The notes beneath the pieces were generated by a model that made no database searches, was not told where the DNA came from, and worked only from the letters and a program-made list of their open reading frames with translations. This document shows, piece by piece, positions 38,198 to 48,474 of a DNA stretch of 64,000 nt. Position 1 is the first letter of the stretch. Every line of letters starts with the position of its first letter. A program made the translations under genes and the position numbers. Origin of the DNA: an uncultured Flavobacteriaceae bacterium. Lineage in GTDB: Bacteria > Bacteroidota > Bacteroidia > Flavobacteriales > Flavobacteriaceae. Location of the stretch: contig CAJIZF010000001.1 of the NCBI GenBank assembly GCA_905181835.1, positions 496,001 through 560,000 on the forward strand, read 5' to 3'.

Positions 38198-38977
38198 ATG
38201 AAAAAATTATCCATCTTCTTTTTGTTTATTTTCTTAAACTCCTATGTATCTTATTCTTCAGATGATTGGGGTAAAACAGGACATAGAGCTACGGGTGAAA
38301 TTGCTCAAAAATACCTTTCTAGGAAAGCAAAAAAGGAAATAAATAAGTTATTAGACGGACACTCCATTGCTTACGTGTCTAACTTTGCCGACGAAATTAA
38401 AAGTGATAAAAAATACCGAGAATACAATCCATGGCATTATGTAAATTTTCCTTTCGAGTCGACCTACGAAAAACATCCAAAAAGTAAAAAGGGAGATTTA
38501 ATTGTTGGAATTAACACCTGTGTAGAAGTATTAAAAAATCAAAGTGCTTCCAAAGAAGATAAAGTTTTTCATTTAAAAATGTTAATCCATTTTATGGGTG
38601 ATTTACACCAACCCCTTCATATTGGTATGGCAGAAGATAGGGGCGGAAACGACATAGAAGTAAAGTGGTTCAACAAAGGAACCAACCTGCACACTGTTTG
38701 GGACTCAAAAATGATTGACACCTTTGGCATGACCTACACAGAAATTGCCGCTAATGAAAAGGAATTAACAAATGAAGAGTTAAAAACGATACAAAAAGGA
38801 ACTGTTATCGATTGGATGTATGATAGTAGAGAACTATGTAAAAATCTTTATAAAACTATAGAACCGGGAAAAAAACTACGTTATCGCTATTCTTACGATT
38901 ATATGAATAAGGTTCTGGAACAACTTCAAAAAGGAGGAATTCGATTAGCAAGTTTACTCAATGAAATTTATAGTTAG
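38198..38977 (+). CDS. S1/P1 nuclease
   Basis: A 259-aa secreted Zn-dependent nuclease. After the signal peptide (about residues 1-20), mature W and the following GKTGHRATGEIA give the first Zn ligands; further ligands lie in ADEIKSD, PWHYVNF, HFMGDLHQPLHIG (about 140-152), GGNDIEV and LHTVWDS (about 173-179). Such enzymes cut single-stranded DNA/RNA and remove 3' phosphates, usually for nutrient scavenging. It should be periplasmic or secreted. A strong bidirectional terminator follows. Confidence 0.9.
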   Translation: MKKLSIFFLFIFLNSYVSYSSDDWGKTGHRATGEIAQKYLSRKAKKEINKLLDGHSIAYVSNFADEIKSDKKYREYNPWHYVNFPFESTYEKHPKSKKGDLIVGINTCVEVLKNQSASKEDKVFHLKMLIHFMGDLHQPLHIGMAEDRGGNDIEVKWFNKGTNLHTVWDSKMIDTFGMTYTEIAANEKELTNEELKTIQKGTVIDWMYDSRELCKNLYKTIEPGKKLRYRYSYDYMNKVLEQLQKGGIRLASLLNEIYS

Positions 38978-38991
38978 TAATAAACAACATA

Positions 38992-39019
38992 AAAAAACCT
39001 CCATAAGTGGAGGTTTTTT
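38992..39019. terminator. Bidirectional terminator between the S1/P1 nuclease gene and htpG
   Basis: AAAAAACCTCC pairs perfectly with GGAGGTTTTTT around a short ATAAGT loop. A/T tracts on both sides let it serve both converging genes. Confidence 0.88.
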
Positions 39020-39036
39020 ATGTTTAAAAATCTTGT

Positions 39037-40957
39037 TTATTTAATCATCTCAAAACTACGTTTGATAAAGGTCGTCAATTCTTCTCCTTTTAGAAGATTT
39101 TGAGACAAGCGCGCTAAATCCAATGCTTGGTTCACCAAACGCTCTTTCTTTTTGGTAGTTTTGGTAGTTAGGATTTCACCAATTAACTCATTATTGGTAT
39201 TCACCACTAAATTATACATATCTGGCATATTACCCATTCCAAACATACCGCCACCGCCGCCGGTTTGTTGCATCTCTTTCATACGACGCATAAACTCGGG
39301 TTGGGTAATGATAAAAGGATTGGCATTGCTATCCATCGCTTCCAACTGAACTGTAAATTTATCTTGAGGGATAATTTCGGTCAATACTGTTTTAAGCGTT
39401 TCTTTTTCTTCGTCATTTAACTTCGAAATTTGCTCTTCATCTTTTTTGATGAGGTTATCGATATGATCTCCATCCACTCTTACAAAAGTTACCTTTTCTT
39501 CGGTGGTTTCTAATTTTTGAATTAAGTGCGATACAATTGGAGAATCCAAGAATAACACCTCATATCCCTTTTCTTTAGCAGCATCGATATAGGCGTGTTG
39601 CTCATCTTTGTTAGAGGCATATAACACAACCAGCTTATCATCCTTGTCGGTTTGAAGCGGTTTAATTTTTTCTTTTAATTCTTCAATCGTAAAATACGTA
39701 TCATCTACGGTTGGATATAACGCAAATGCTTGTGCTTTTTCAAAGAATTTTTCTTCGGACAGCATTCCGTATTCAATCACAATCTTAATGTCGTTCCATT
39801 TTTTCTCAAAATCTGCTCGATCACTTTTAAACAAACTTTTTAATTTGTCGGCTACTTTACGCGTGATATAACTCGATATTTTTTTAACAGCTCCATCGGC
39901 TTGCAGATAACTTCTGGAAACATTTAACGGTATGTCTGGCGAATCAATGACTCCACGTAACATGGTTAAAAATTCGGGAACAATCCCTTCTACATTATCG
40001 GTTACAAAAACTTGGTTTTGGTATAACTGTATTTTATCCTTCTGCATGTTTAGATCGTTGGTCATCTTAGGGAAGTATAAAATTCCGGTAAGATTAAAAG
40101 GATAGTCTACATTTAAATGGATATTGAAGAGTGGCTCTTCAAACTGCATAGGATACAATTCTCTATAAAAACTTTTATAGTCTTCCGCTTTTAGTTCAGC
40201 GGGTTGTTTGGTCCAAGCAGGGGTAGGGTTATTAATTAGATTATCTACCGTAATCATTTTTTGTGGCTCGGTAGTTTCTTTTCCGTCTTTATCCTTAGTT
40301 GTTTTTGGCGTGTGGTCAGGGTCGTTTACTTCCTTAGTTCCAAATTTAATTGGAATCGGCATAAACTTGTTGTACTTCACTAACAACTCATTGATACGAG
40401 CCTCTTCCAAAAATTCTAAGGAATCTTCAGCGATATGCAGAACAATCTCTGTTCCTCGAGTTGTTTTATCTGCTAGACTTCTTGGTAGTGTACTCTGGCG
40501 ATCCGTCGCACTCCCAATGAACTGCTGGTTCTTCTTTAAAACTTTTGGATATTATTTCTACTTTATCAGCGACCATAAAGGCAGAATAAAATCCTAAACC
40601 AAAATGTCCAATAATTCCTTTGTCATCTCCAGATTCGTCTTTGTATTTTTCTAAAAACTCTTCTGCACCAGAAAAAGCAATTTCATTGATGTATTTTTCA
40701 ATTTCATCTTTGGTCATACCAATACCTTGATCGATGATATGAAGCTTCTTGTTTTCTTTGTCAATTTTTATTTCAATCATCGGATTGCCATAATCTACCT
40801 TGGCTTCTCCAATGTTGGTTAAATACTTTAGCTTAACCGTTGCATCTGTGGCATTTGAAATTAGTTCACGTAAAAATATTTCGTGATCACTATATAAAAA
40901 CTTCTTAATTAGCGGAAAAATATTTTCAACCGATACGTTAATAGTTCCTTTACTCAT
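39037..40957 (-). CDS. htpG: Molecular chaperone HtpG (Hsp90), frameshifted near 40477
   Basis: About 639 aa if restored. The N-terminal ATPase part (MSKGTINVSVENIFPLI..., with ELISNATDA, DQGIGMT and GHFGLGFYSAFM) runs to CDGSPEYT and then stops at 40466. The other frame resumes with LADKTTRGTEIVLHIAEDSL and continues through the middle and C-terminal domains to FIKRSFEMIK. One surplus base lies in 40474-40490 (AAGAAGT on the coding strand). ELISNATDA has Thr where ELISNASDA is common. Hsp90 is usually well conserved end to end, so this is probably a consensus error. Regulation: a 12-bp palindrome lies 92 bases upstream. Confidence 0.9.
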
Positions 40958-41048
40958 TTTTATTATTTTTTAAATTTATAAATTATAGTATTCAAAAAAA
41001 ATACCAATCTTTAATAACTGACAAGTTGACAAGAATGGATATTTTTAC

Positions 41049-41060
41049 TATGCATGCATA
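41049..41060. repeat. 12-bp perfect palindrome in the htpG / FabH-like divergent region
   Basis: TATGCATGCATA is its own reverse complement and lies almost exactly midway between the two divergent start codons (about 92 and 95 bases). It could be an operator, but a chance palindrome in AT-rich DNA is possible. Confidence 0.35.
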
Positions 41061-41154
41061 ACATATAAATGTTAATTATTGTATCGTTATTTAGTTTATG
41101 GGTATATTTAGACTTCCGTTTTCAAGCAAATGAGAGTGGTATAATAATTTTAAA

Positions 41155-42156
41155 ATGTATACTTCAAGAATATCAGGATTGGGACATTTTGTTCCAGATA
41201 ATATCGTGACCAACGATGATCTTTCTAAGTTAATGGATACCAATGACCAATGGATACAGGAAAGAACAGGCATAAAAGAGCGTCGATGGATTGAAAAGGG
41301 GAGTCCGGAGACTTCAGCTTCCATGGGGGCAAAAGCTGCTAAAATTGCTATAGAAAAAGCTGGAATTGATAAAAATGAAATTGATTTTATCATTTTTGCT
41401 ACGCTCAGTCCAGATATGTACTTTCCAGGATGTGGGGTTCAAATACAAGATATGTTAGGTTTACCAACCGTAGGTGCTTTGGATGTTCGCAATCAGTGTT
41501 CTGGTTTTGTTTATGCCTTATCGGTTGCCGATCAGTTTATAAAAACAGGAATGTATCAAAATATTTTGGTCATTGGTTCCGAATTTCACTCAGGAGGCTT
41601 GGATGTAACCACTCGTGGAAGGGGAGTTTCCGTAATCTTTGGAGACGGTGCTGGAGCGGCGATACTAACTAGAAGTGACAATCCAGAAAGAGGAATTCTT
41701 TCTACACACCTGCACAGTGAAGGAAAACATGCAAGAGAGTTAACAGTTGAAAGTCCGAGTATTGCCCATTGGGTACCCGAAATTTTGAACAATCCAGACG
41801 ATCTTTCTTACTACCCTTACATGAATGGAACTTTTGTATTTAAAAATGCAGTGGTTCGATTTTCGGAAGTGATTATGGAGGGTTTACAAACCAACGGTTT
41901 GTCACCTACAGATATCGATATGTTAATTCCTCATCAGGCCAATTTAAGAATCTCTCAATTTGTTCAGAAAAAATTTGGCTTGCGAGACGACCAGGTATAC
42001 AACAACATTCAAAAATATGGGAATACCACAGCCGCATCCATCATTATTGCACTAACAGAAGCCCATGAAAAAGGAAAAGTAACTAATGGGGATCTAGTAG
42101 TTTTAGCAGCCTTCGGGAGTGGATTTACCTGGGGAAGTGTAATTATCAGGTGGTAA
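41155..42156 (+). CDS. 3-oxoacyl-ACP synthase III family protein (FabH-like)
   Basis: A 333-aa thiolase-fold condensing enzyme. The Cys-His-Asn triad is visible: Cys in RNQCSGFVYAL (about residue 115), His in PHQANLRIS (about 263), Asn in YGNTTAAS (about 293). The NDQWIQERTGIKERR and GRGVSVIFGDGAGA signatures agree with FabH. It may prime fatty-acid synthesis or act in a specialised lipid pathway; no acyl-carrier or fab gene is adjacent, and Bacteroidota often have several FabH paralogues, so I leave the symbol blank. The CoA-binding gene follows after 16 bases. Confidence 0.87.
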   Translation: MYTSRISGLGHFVPDNIVTNDDLSKLMDTNDQWIQERTGIKERRWIEKGSPETSASMGAKAAKIAIEKAGIDKNEIDFIIFATLSPDMYFPGCGVQIQDMLGLPTVGALDVRNQCSGFVYALSVADQFIKTGMYQNILVIGSEFHSGGLDVTTRGRGVSVIFGDGAGAAILTRSDNPERGILSTHLHSEGKHARELTVESPSIAHWVPEILNNPDDLSYYPYMNGTFVFKNAVVRFSEVIMEGLQTNGLSPTDIDMLIPHQANLRISQFVQKKFGLRDDQVYNNIQKYGNTTAASIIIALTEAHEKGKVTNGDLVVLAAFGSGFTWGSVIIRW

Positions 42157-42172
42157 CTTTAAAATATACTAC

Positions 42173-42532
42173 ATGAAAAAAACACTCGTTATTGGTGCCA
42201 GTTTAAACCCTTCGCGGTATTCCAATATCGCAATTCATAAATTGGTAGGTCACGAACATGAGGTAAAAGCGATGGGTCTAAAAATTGGAACCGTTGCAGG
42301 CGTTCCTATTACCAACGAAATGACTCTGTACAAGGATATAGATACCATAACCCTTTACCTAAACGCCAAAAGACAAGCAGCATATTATGACTATATTTTA
42401 TCATTAAATCCTGCTAGGGTACTGTTTAATCCCGGAACCGAAAATCCTGAATTTTATAAGCAGTTAAAAAAACATCGCATCCACTACGAAGAAGCTTGTA
42501 CCTTAGTATTACTTTCTACGAACCAATACTAG
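42173..42532 (+). CDS. CoA-binding domain protein (YccU-like)
   Basis: A 119-aa single Rossmann-like CoA-binding domain starting KKTLVIGASLNPSRYSN, with the family motif NPGTENPEF (about residues 86-94). Members bind CoA or nucleotides; their role is unknown. It is probably co-transcribed with the FabH-like gene. Its 3' end overlaps the convergent symporter gene by 17 bases. Confidence 0.8.
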   Translation: MKKTLVIGASLNPSRYSNIAIHKLVGHEHEVKAMGLKIGTVAGVPITNEMTLYKDIDTITLYLNAKRQAAYYDYILSLNPARVLFNPGTENPEFYKQLKKHRIHYEEACTLVLLSTNQY

Positions 42533-44003
42533 TAGTTTGCTTTTTAGATACCATTAATAAACCTAAAAAGGTTATAAACCCATTAATTGGTAATATTTCC
42601 CAATGAAAGTTGTAGTTGCCTATAAAGCTATCTGGAAAATACGAGGGAGTCAACGTTATAAAATAGGTGAGCAAAATAGCTATTAAAGCTACCATCCAAG
42701 TGTATTTATCATGAGTAGTTTTTTTGGTTAATATTCCAAACGCAAATAAACCAAGTAATGGACCGTAGGTAAATGTAGCAAACTTAAAAAGATTACTAAC
42801 GACACTACCTTCGAGTGAATTAAAAATGATAACAACCACTATAAGTACTATGGAAACTCCTACATGTACTTTTTTACGCAATGGCTTTTGAGCTGCAATA
42901 GGTTGGTTTTCTATATGACAAAAATCTACAGAGAACGAAGTAGTTAGCGATGTTAAAGCACTGTCTGCACTACTGTAGGCAGCGGCAATTAAGCCTATAA
43001 TAAAGGTGATGGCTAGTCCTTTGCCAAGGCCCTGATTCATTGCTATTTCTGGAAATAATAAATCGGTTCGAGTAACACCATTAAGTTCTGGAATAGCAAT
43101 ATTAAATTGTTCTGCATAGATAAATAACAAAGCTCCAAGCGTTAAAAAAATGACATTAACTACCACTAATAAAATAGACATTAAGAACATATTTTTTTTG
43201 GACTCTTTTGCGTTTTTACAGGTTAAGTTTTTTTGCATCATATCTTGATCTAAACCTGTCATCGCGATGGTAATAAAAATACCTCCAATAAAATATTTCC
43301 AAAAATAAATACTGCTATTCACGTCCTCAAAAAAGAAAATTTTACTTTTATTTTTAAATGTTTCTTTGGTAAAAGTTTCTGCTAAAGTCCAATCTAGTTT
43401 ATTTAAAATTAAAATGATAGCTACACTCACCGAGGTAAGCATGGCTATGGTCTGTAAAGTATCTGTCCAAATGATGGTTTTAATCCCACCCTTGTTGGTG
43501 TATAACCAAATTAACAAAATAGAAAGTACCACTGTAACCCAAAATGGAATACCTAGACTTTCAAAAACAATATACTGCATCGCTAATGCAACGAGATAAA
43601 GTCTAAAGGATGCACCCGTAACACGAGAAATTAAAAAGAAAAAAGCACCTGTTTTGTAACTGGTTTTTCCAAAACGATCTTCTAAATATTGATAAATCGA
43701 AGTAACATTTAGTTGGTAGTACAGAGGAATTAATACTAACAAAACAATTAAATAACCAACAAAAAAACCAAGAACACCTTGAAGGTAAGCAAATTGTTGT
43801 CCTTCTACTAATCCTGGGACCGAAATAAAAGTAACTCCAGATAAGGAGGCGCCAATCATCCCAAAAGCGACTAAATACCAGGGTGCAGATTTATTTGCTT
43901 TGAAAAAAGCTTCGTTAGAATCTTCTTTCCCTGTTAAATAGGAGATAAGAATCAATACCCCAAAATAAACGGCAATTAATAAAATAATTTGAGTGGGCTG
44001 CAT
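42516..44003 (-). CDS. Sodium:solute symporter (SSS family)
   Basis: A 495-aa transporter with about thirteen membrane helices and the LeuT-type core. Family features include the helix-1 break region FGMIGASLSGVTFISVPG (about residues 43-60), GLDQDMMQKNL after helix 6, and LIAAAYSSADSALTSLTTSF (about 332-351) with the Na+ site serines. The substrate could be a sugar, amino acid or sialic acid and cannot be assigned. I prefer the ATG at 44003; the in-frame TTG at 44024 gives no extra conserved sequence. Confidence 0.85.
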   Translation of the reverse strand: MQPTQIILLIAVYFGVLILISYLTGKEDSNEAFFKANKSAPWYLVAFGMIGASLSGVTFISVPGLVEGQQFAYLQGVLGFFVGYLIVLLVLIPLYYQLNVTSIYQYLEDRFGKTSYKTGAFFFLISRVTGASFRLYLVALAMQYIVFESLGIPFWVTVVLSILLIWLYTNKGGIKTIIWTDTLQTIAMLTSVSVAIILILNKLDWTLAETFTKETFKNKSKIFFFEDVNSSIYFWKYFIGGIFITIAMTGLDQDMMQKNLTCKNAKESKKNMFLMSILLVVVNVIFLTLGALLFIYAEQFNIAIPELNGVTRTDLLFPEIAMNQGLGKGLAITFIIGLIAAAYSSADSALTSLTTSFSVDFCHIENQPIAAQKPLRKKVHVGVSIVLIVVVIIFNSLEGSVVSNLFKFATFTYGPLLGLFAFGILTKKTTHDKYTWMVALIAILLTYFITLTPSYFPDSFIGNYNFHWEILPINGFITFLGLLMVSKKQTTSIGS

Positions 44004-44096
44004 CTTTTTTCTGTAAAAATACAAAGATTGTTAAATAATTGAACTCTTGAATATTAATCCAAGAAAATTTGTAATTTTAAGCTGAAAATAAATGGT

Positions 44097-46580
44097 ATGA
44101 AAAAAATAATTGTGCTTTTAACAATGCTCCTAGGAGGACTTGTAAATAACTACGCTCAAGAATATCTTGAAATGATAGAGTCTGAAACCTTTTCCGTTCA
44201 GGAGATTATTGATAACGCAGAAGCTTATTTCGCAAATCGTGATCAAGGAAAAGGATCTGGATATTTTCAATTTAAAAGATGGGAATACAATGCTAAGCGA
44301 TTAATGAATGAAGCAGGTTATTTGCCTAAAACGGAAGAAGTACTTACAAAAATTGAAAATTACAATGCTTATCTTAATACGACTTCAGAAACAAGACAGC
44401 CATTAACGGACAATTGGGAGGAATTAGGTCCTCAAAATTGGAATGCAACCACCAGCTGGAATCCCGGAGTTGGCAGAATAACGGGCATCGCAATTGATCA
44501 AAATAACAGTGATCACATAATCGTTGGTGCTAATACCGGTGGAGTCTGGAAAACTTTAGATGGAGGTCAAAACTGGATCCCTTTAGGAGACTATTTTTCC
44601 AATCTTCGAGTTTATTCCGTAACCATAGATCCCACTAATTCGGATCATTATTTTTTTGGATCTAATAATGGACTCATCTATCATTCTTTAGATGCTGGAG
44701 CTACGTGGAATCTTTTAAGTGATATGGGAAATTCAATTGTAAATAAAATTCTTATACATCCAACAGATCCCTCAATAATTTTTGCTACCTCTCAAAATGG
44801 AGGAATAAGGAAATCATCAGATGGAGGGTTAACCTGGACTACCGCCGTTGCAGACAGTCAAGGTTATGACATAGAATTTAAACCCAACGACCCTAATGTG
44901 GTTTATGCTTCAGGAACAGGCTTTCATGTATCTTTCAACGGAGGAGAAAGTTTTACTACCAATTTTACATTTGACAGTGCTCCTAAAATGATTGGTGTTT
45001 CTCCCGATGACGAAAATGTAGTATATGTTCTGGAGGCCTTTGAAGGAAGTTTTGGGGGTTTTTATAAGTCTACTAATACCGGATTTACTTTTTCGGAGTT
45101 AGATCACGTTGGAAGAAATTATTTTGGTTATGATACTAATGGAATCGATTCTGGTGGTCAAGCACCTCGTGACATGGATATTGCAGTAAACCCTGAGGAT
45201 GTAAATGAAGTTCATATTGCAGGCGTTTTAACCTGGAGGTCGATCGATGGGGGTGAAAATTTTTATTGCACCTCGGACTGGGTTCCTGGAAATGCAGAAA
45301 ATGCTAATATTGGTTATTGTCATGCCGATGTAGATTTATTGTTATTTAATGGTACCACCTTATTTGCTGGAACTGACGGAGGTATTTTTAAAGCTGAAGA
45401 CACTGCAAATGTGACCTCAGATTATTATGAAGATTTATCGACTGGTCTAGGCATTAGGCAGTTATATAAAATTGGAATCACTCAAACTCCAGAAGTTATT
45501 GTTACCACTGGGTCCCAAGACAATGGGTCTTCTTTCTACTCTGAAGCAGAAGGATGGTTAGATTGGATTGGAGCTGATGGCATGGAAGGTTTTATTGATA
45601 AGGACAATTCAAGTAAAATGTTTGGTATGATTCAATTTGGAGGTGTTTACAGAACCTTTAATGGAGGGCAGACCACAACGGGTATTTCAATTCCTTCACA
45701 AGGAAATTGGGTGACTCCTTTTGAACAGGATCCAATTTTAACCGACGTTATTTACATTGGTTTGAACCAAGTATACAAATCCGTAGCTTCTGGAAATAAT
45801 TGGCTAGCAATTTCTCAAGAATTTAGTGGAAACCTGAATCAATTAAAAATTGCAAACTCAAATAACCTTGTCATTTATGCTTCTAGAGGATCTTTATTGT
45901 TTAAAACAATAGATGGAGGAGCAACCGATTGGTCACCACTTACGAACCCTGGTGGATCTATAAATTCGATAGCTATTCACCCAACCAATCCAGAAAAAAT
46001 AGCGGTAGCAACTACATCAAATTCTAAAGTATTTGTTTCTGAAGATGGAGGCTTGTCTTGGTTAAGTTATAAATTTAACTTGCCAGATTTTAGTTCATTA
46101 GCATTAGTCTGGGACGATAACGGTGAAGATGGATTGTACTTAGGGATGGATTATGGAATTTTCTATATAGATAATACTTTTACTGAATGGCAGCCATACA
46201 GTATCAACTTACCTAATGTAATTATCAATGAACTAGAAATTAATTCTGCAGATGGAAAAATTTATGCAGGAACTTATGGAAGAGGACTTTGGGCGTCTCC
46301 ATACGTACCTCATTTATTAAACACAGAATCCTTGATTAACAACACGGATGTCGAAATTTTTCCGAATCCAACAAATAGTACAATCACTTTTAATTTTAGA
46401 AAAGGTACTGAAGCAGATTTTAGGGTATTTGATCAATTAGGAAAATTAGTAAGGTATCAACCTAATGTCTCTTTAAATCAACCTCATTCCATGAATATTT
46501 CAGCCTTAAGTAATGGCATTTATTATGTAAGAATTAATTCAGATATTGGAACCATTACAAAAAAAGTCATAAAAAAATAA
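44097..46580 (+). CDS. Large BNR/sortilin-like beta-propeller protein with T9SS type A sorting tail
   Basis: An 827-aa secreted protein. Signal peptide at residues 1-20 (ending NYAQ). About ten BNR/Asp-box-like repeats (SxDGGxTW: TLDGGQNWIPLG, SLDAGATWNLLS, SSDGGLTWTTAV, SIDGGENFYC, SEDGGLSWLSYK) form one or two beta-propellers like the VPS10/sortilin and xyloglucanase groups. The C-terminal about 75 residues (VEIFPNPTNSTITFNF ... GIYYVRINSD ... VIKK) are a type A sorting signal, so it is exported by T9SS. No catalytic residues of a glycosidase are evident; adhesion or polymer binding is equally possible. Confidence 0.82.
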   Translation: MKKIIVLLTMLLGGLVNNYAQEYLEMIESETFSVQEIIDNAEAYFANRDQGKGSGYFQFKRWEYNAKRLMNEAGYLPKTEEVLTKIENYNAYLNTTSETRQPLTDNWEELGPQNWNATTSWNPGVGRITGIAIDQNNSDHIIVGANTGGVWKTLDGGQNWIPLGDYFSNLRVYSVTIDPTNSDHYFFGSNNGLIYHSLDAGATWNLLSDMGNSIVNKILIHPTDPSIIFATSQNGGIRKSSDGGLTWTTAVADSQGYDIEFKPNDPNVVYASGTGFHVSFNGGESFTTNFTFDSAPKMIGVSPDDENVVYVLEAFEGSFGGFYKSTNTGFTFSELDHVGRNYFGYDTNGIDSGGQAPRDMDIAVNPEDVNEVHIAGVLTWRSIDGGENFYCTSDWVPGNAENANIGYCHADVDLLLFNGTTLFAGTDGGIFKAEDTANVTSDYYEDLSTGLGIRQLYKIGITQTPEVIVTTGSQDNGSSFYSEAEGWLDWIGADGMEGFIDKDNSSKMFGMIQFGGVYRTFNGGQTTTGISIPSQGNWVTPFEQDPILTDVIYIGLNQVYKSVASGNNWLAISQEFSGNLNQLKIANSNNLVIYASRGSLLFKTIDGGATDWSPLTNPGGSINSIAIHPTNPEKIAVATTSNSKVFVSEDGGLSWLSYKFNLPDFSSLALVWDDNGEDGLYLGMDYGIFYIDNTFTEWQPYSINLPNVIINELEINSADGKIYAGTYGRGLWASPYVPHLLNTESLINNTDVEIFPNPTNSTITFNFRKGTEADFRVFDQLGKLVRYQPNVSLNQPHSMNISALSNGIYYVRINSDIGTITKKVIKK

Positions 46581-46596
46581 TTTTTATTCTATATAG

Positions 46597-46637
46597 AATG
46601 CTTCAGATACTAGGTATTATCTGAAGCATTTTTTTTA
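46597..46637 (+). terminator. Terminator after the BNR protein gene
   Basis: AATGCTTCAGATA pairs perfectly with TATCTGAAGCATT around CTAGGTAT, followed by a run of T. Strong rho-independent terminator, 23 bases before the recR ATG. Confidence 0.88.
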
Positions 46638-46659
46638 TCTTGCTCCAAGATATTATTCA

Positions 46660-47277
46660 ATGGATTTTTCATCAAAACTTCTTGAAAATGCTGTTAATGA
46701 AATGGCTCAATTCCCCGGCATAGGTAAACGGACTGCTTTACGTTTGGTTTTACACTTGTTAAAACAGCCAAAGTCACATACTCAAAAACTTTCAGAGAGT
46801 CTCCAAAAAATGAGAGATGAGATTATTTTTTGTAAGAATTGCCATAATATTTCGGATAAAGAGATTTGTGAAATTTGCAGTAATTTAAATCGAAATAAAC
46901 AACTAGTATGTGTTGTTGAAGACATTCGAGATGTCATGGCCATAGAAAATACCAGCCAATATCGAGGGCAATATCATGTTCTTGGAGGAAAAATATCACC
47001 GATGGATGGCATTGGCCCTGGCGAATTAAATATTTCTTCCTTAGTTGATAAGGTGAAATCTGGAGTTGTTAAGGAACTCGTTTTTGCATTAAGTTCAACT
47101 ATGGAAGGTGACACCACTAATTTTTTTATCTTTAAACAAATTGAAGAATTTAAAATTACCACCACCACCATAGCACGAGGGATTTCGGTCGGTGACGAGT
47201 TGGAATATGCGGATGAGGTAACTCTTGGTAGAAGTATAGTAAATAGAATCCCCTTTGAAGCTTCCTTAAAAATTTAG
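46660..47277 (+). CDS. recR: Recombination mediator RecR
   Basis: A 205-aa protein. HhH-like N-terminal region ([20 protein letters not shown]), C4 zinc finger [16 protein letters not shown] (about residues 57-72), and a Toprim domain ([34 protein letters not shown]). It works with RecO to load RecA at single-strand gaps. A TTG-started glycosyltransferase begins 4 bases after the stop. Confidence 0.94.
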   Translation: MDFSSKLLENAVNEMAQFPGIGKRTALRLVLHLLKQPKSHTQKLSESLQKMRDEIIFCKNCHNISDKEICEICSNLNRNKQLVCVVEDIRDVMAIENTSQYRGQYHVLGGKISPMDGIGPGELNISSLVDKVKSGVVKELVFALSSTMEGDTTNFFIFKQIEEFKITTTTIARGISVGDELEYADEVTLGRSIVNRIPFEASLKI

Positions 47278-47281
47278 ACTT

Positions 47282-48400
47282 TTGAAATTATCTGTTATCA
47301 TATTAAACTACAATGTCCGCTTTTTTTTAGAGCAATGTATTTTAAGTGTTCAGGTTGGTTTAAAAAAAATTGAGTCTGAAATTATCATAGTAGATAACAA
47401 TTCTTCTGACGACAGTTGTCAGATGGTTAAACAATTGTTCCCTGAAATTATTTTGCTTGAAAATAAGGAAAATCTTGGTTTTAGTAAAGCAAATAATCAA
47501 GCTGTTAAAATTGCAAAAGGAGATTATGTTTGTATTTTAAATCCTGATACTGCAGTGACAGAAAATACTTTTGTTGAGGTTTTAAAATATGCTAATTCTA
47601 AACCTAATTTGGGAGCTTTAGGTGTTTACCTAATGGATGGAAAAGGTCTTTTTTTGCCAGAGAGTAAACGTAATTTACCCACTCCAAAAGCCTCATTTCT
47701 CAAGCTGATGGGATGGAGTAATAGCTATTATGCAACACATATAGCGCCCCTAGAAAGTGGAGAAGTTTCGGTTTTAGTAGGAGCTTTTATGTTCATGAAA
47801 AAATCTATTTATCAAGAAGTTGGAGGTTTTGATGAAGATTATTTTATGTACGGTGAAGATATTGATTTGTCTTATAAATTAACGAAAGCAGGTTATCGTA
47901 ATTATTACCTAGGAACAACAAATATCTTACATTATAAAGGAGAAAGTACCAAAAAAGACAAAGCTTACTTTGATCGTTTTTATGGAGCAATGTTTATTTT
48001 TTATCAAAAACATTTTAGGACCAATATAGGTTTTAACACCTTAGTAAAAATGGGAGTTTTTTTAACAAAAAAAATCAAAAAATCGTCAACAATTCGTGAA
48101 GATAAAATCAATCAAATCCAAAAAACCTATTTATTAAGTAAAAATTTAAAGTTAGCGGAGATACTATCTGAAAAATTAAAAATAGAGCTACAAACAGTTT
48201 CTAAGGATATTTTATTAGATGCAGAATTATCAAACTGTTGCTTTATTTTTGATGTAAACTATATGTCCTATTCACAAATTTTTAAAGTAATGAAAAAATT
48301 AAGTGGATTTGGTAATAAATTTCGCATACGACCTCCAGGATGTAATTTTATTTTAGGAAGTGATCAAAGTGATGAAAATGGGTCTGTACTCGTTTTTTAG
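47282..48400 (+). CDS. Glycosyltransferase family 2, TTG start
   Basis: A 372-aa protein. GT-A fold: SVIILNYNVRFFLEQC (about 4-19), IIVDNNSSDDS (nucleotide-binding Asp), GDYVCILNPDTAV (about 80-92, metal-binding region), GAFMFMKKSIYQEVGGFDED and the acceptor-side FMYGEDIDLSY. This fits a rhamnosyl- or polysaccharide-type inverting transferase. The C-terminal about 100 residues are not conserved in the GT domain. TTG at 47282 is the only plausible start. Co-transcription with recR is likely. Acceptor unknown. Confidence 0.85.
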   Translation: MKLSVIILNYNVRFFLEQCILSVQVGLKKIESEIIIVDNNSSDDSCQMVKQLFPEIILLENKENLGFSKANNQAVKIAKGDYVCILNPDTAVTENTFVEVLKYANSKPNLGALGVYLMDGKGLFLPESKRNLPTPKASFLKLMGWSNSYYATHIAPLESGEVSVLVGAFMFMKKSIYQEVGGFDEDYFMYGEDIDLSYKLTKAGYRNYYLGTTNILHYKGESTKKDKAYFDRFYGAMFIFYQKHFRTNIGFNTLVKMGVFLTKKIKKSSTIREDKINQIQKTYLLSKNLKLAEILSEKLKIELQTVSKDILLDAELSNCCFIFDVNYMSYSQIFKVMKKLSGFGNKFRIRPPGCNFILGSDQSDENGSVLVF

Positions 48401-48433
48401 GAAAATGGTCCTTTAATAAATATAAATTTTAAC

Positions 48434-48441
48434 TAATTTTG
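48434..48441 (+). promoter_or_regulatory. -7 element for the E2 gene
   Basis: TAATTTTG fits TAnnTTTG, 33 bases before the ATG at 48475. Confidence 0.5.
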
Positions 48442-48474
48442 CGACGTAGATAAAAAATCTTCTTTTAGATAATT

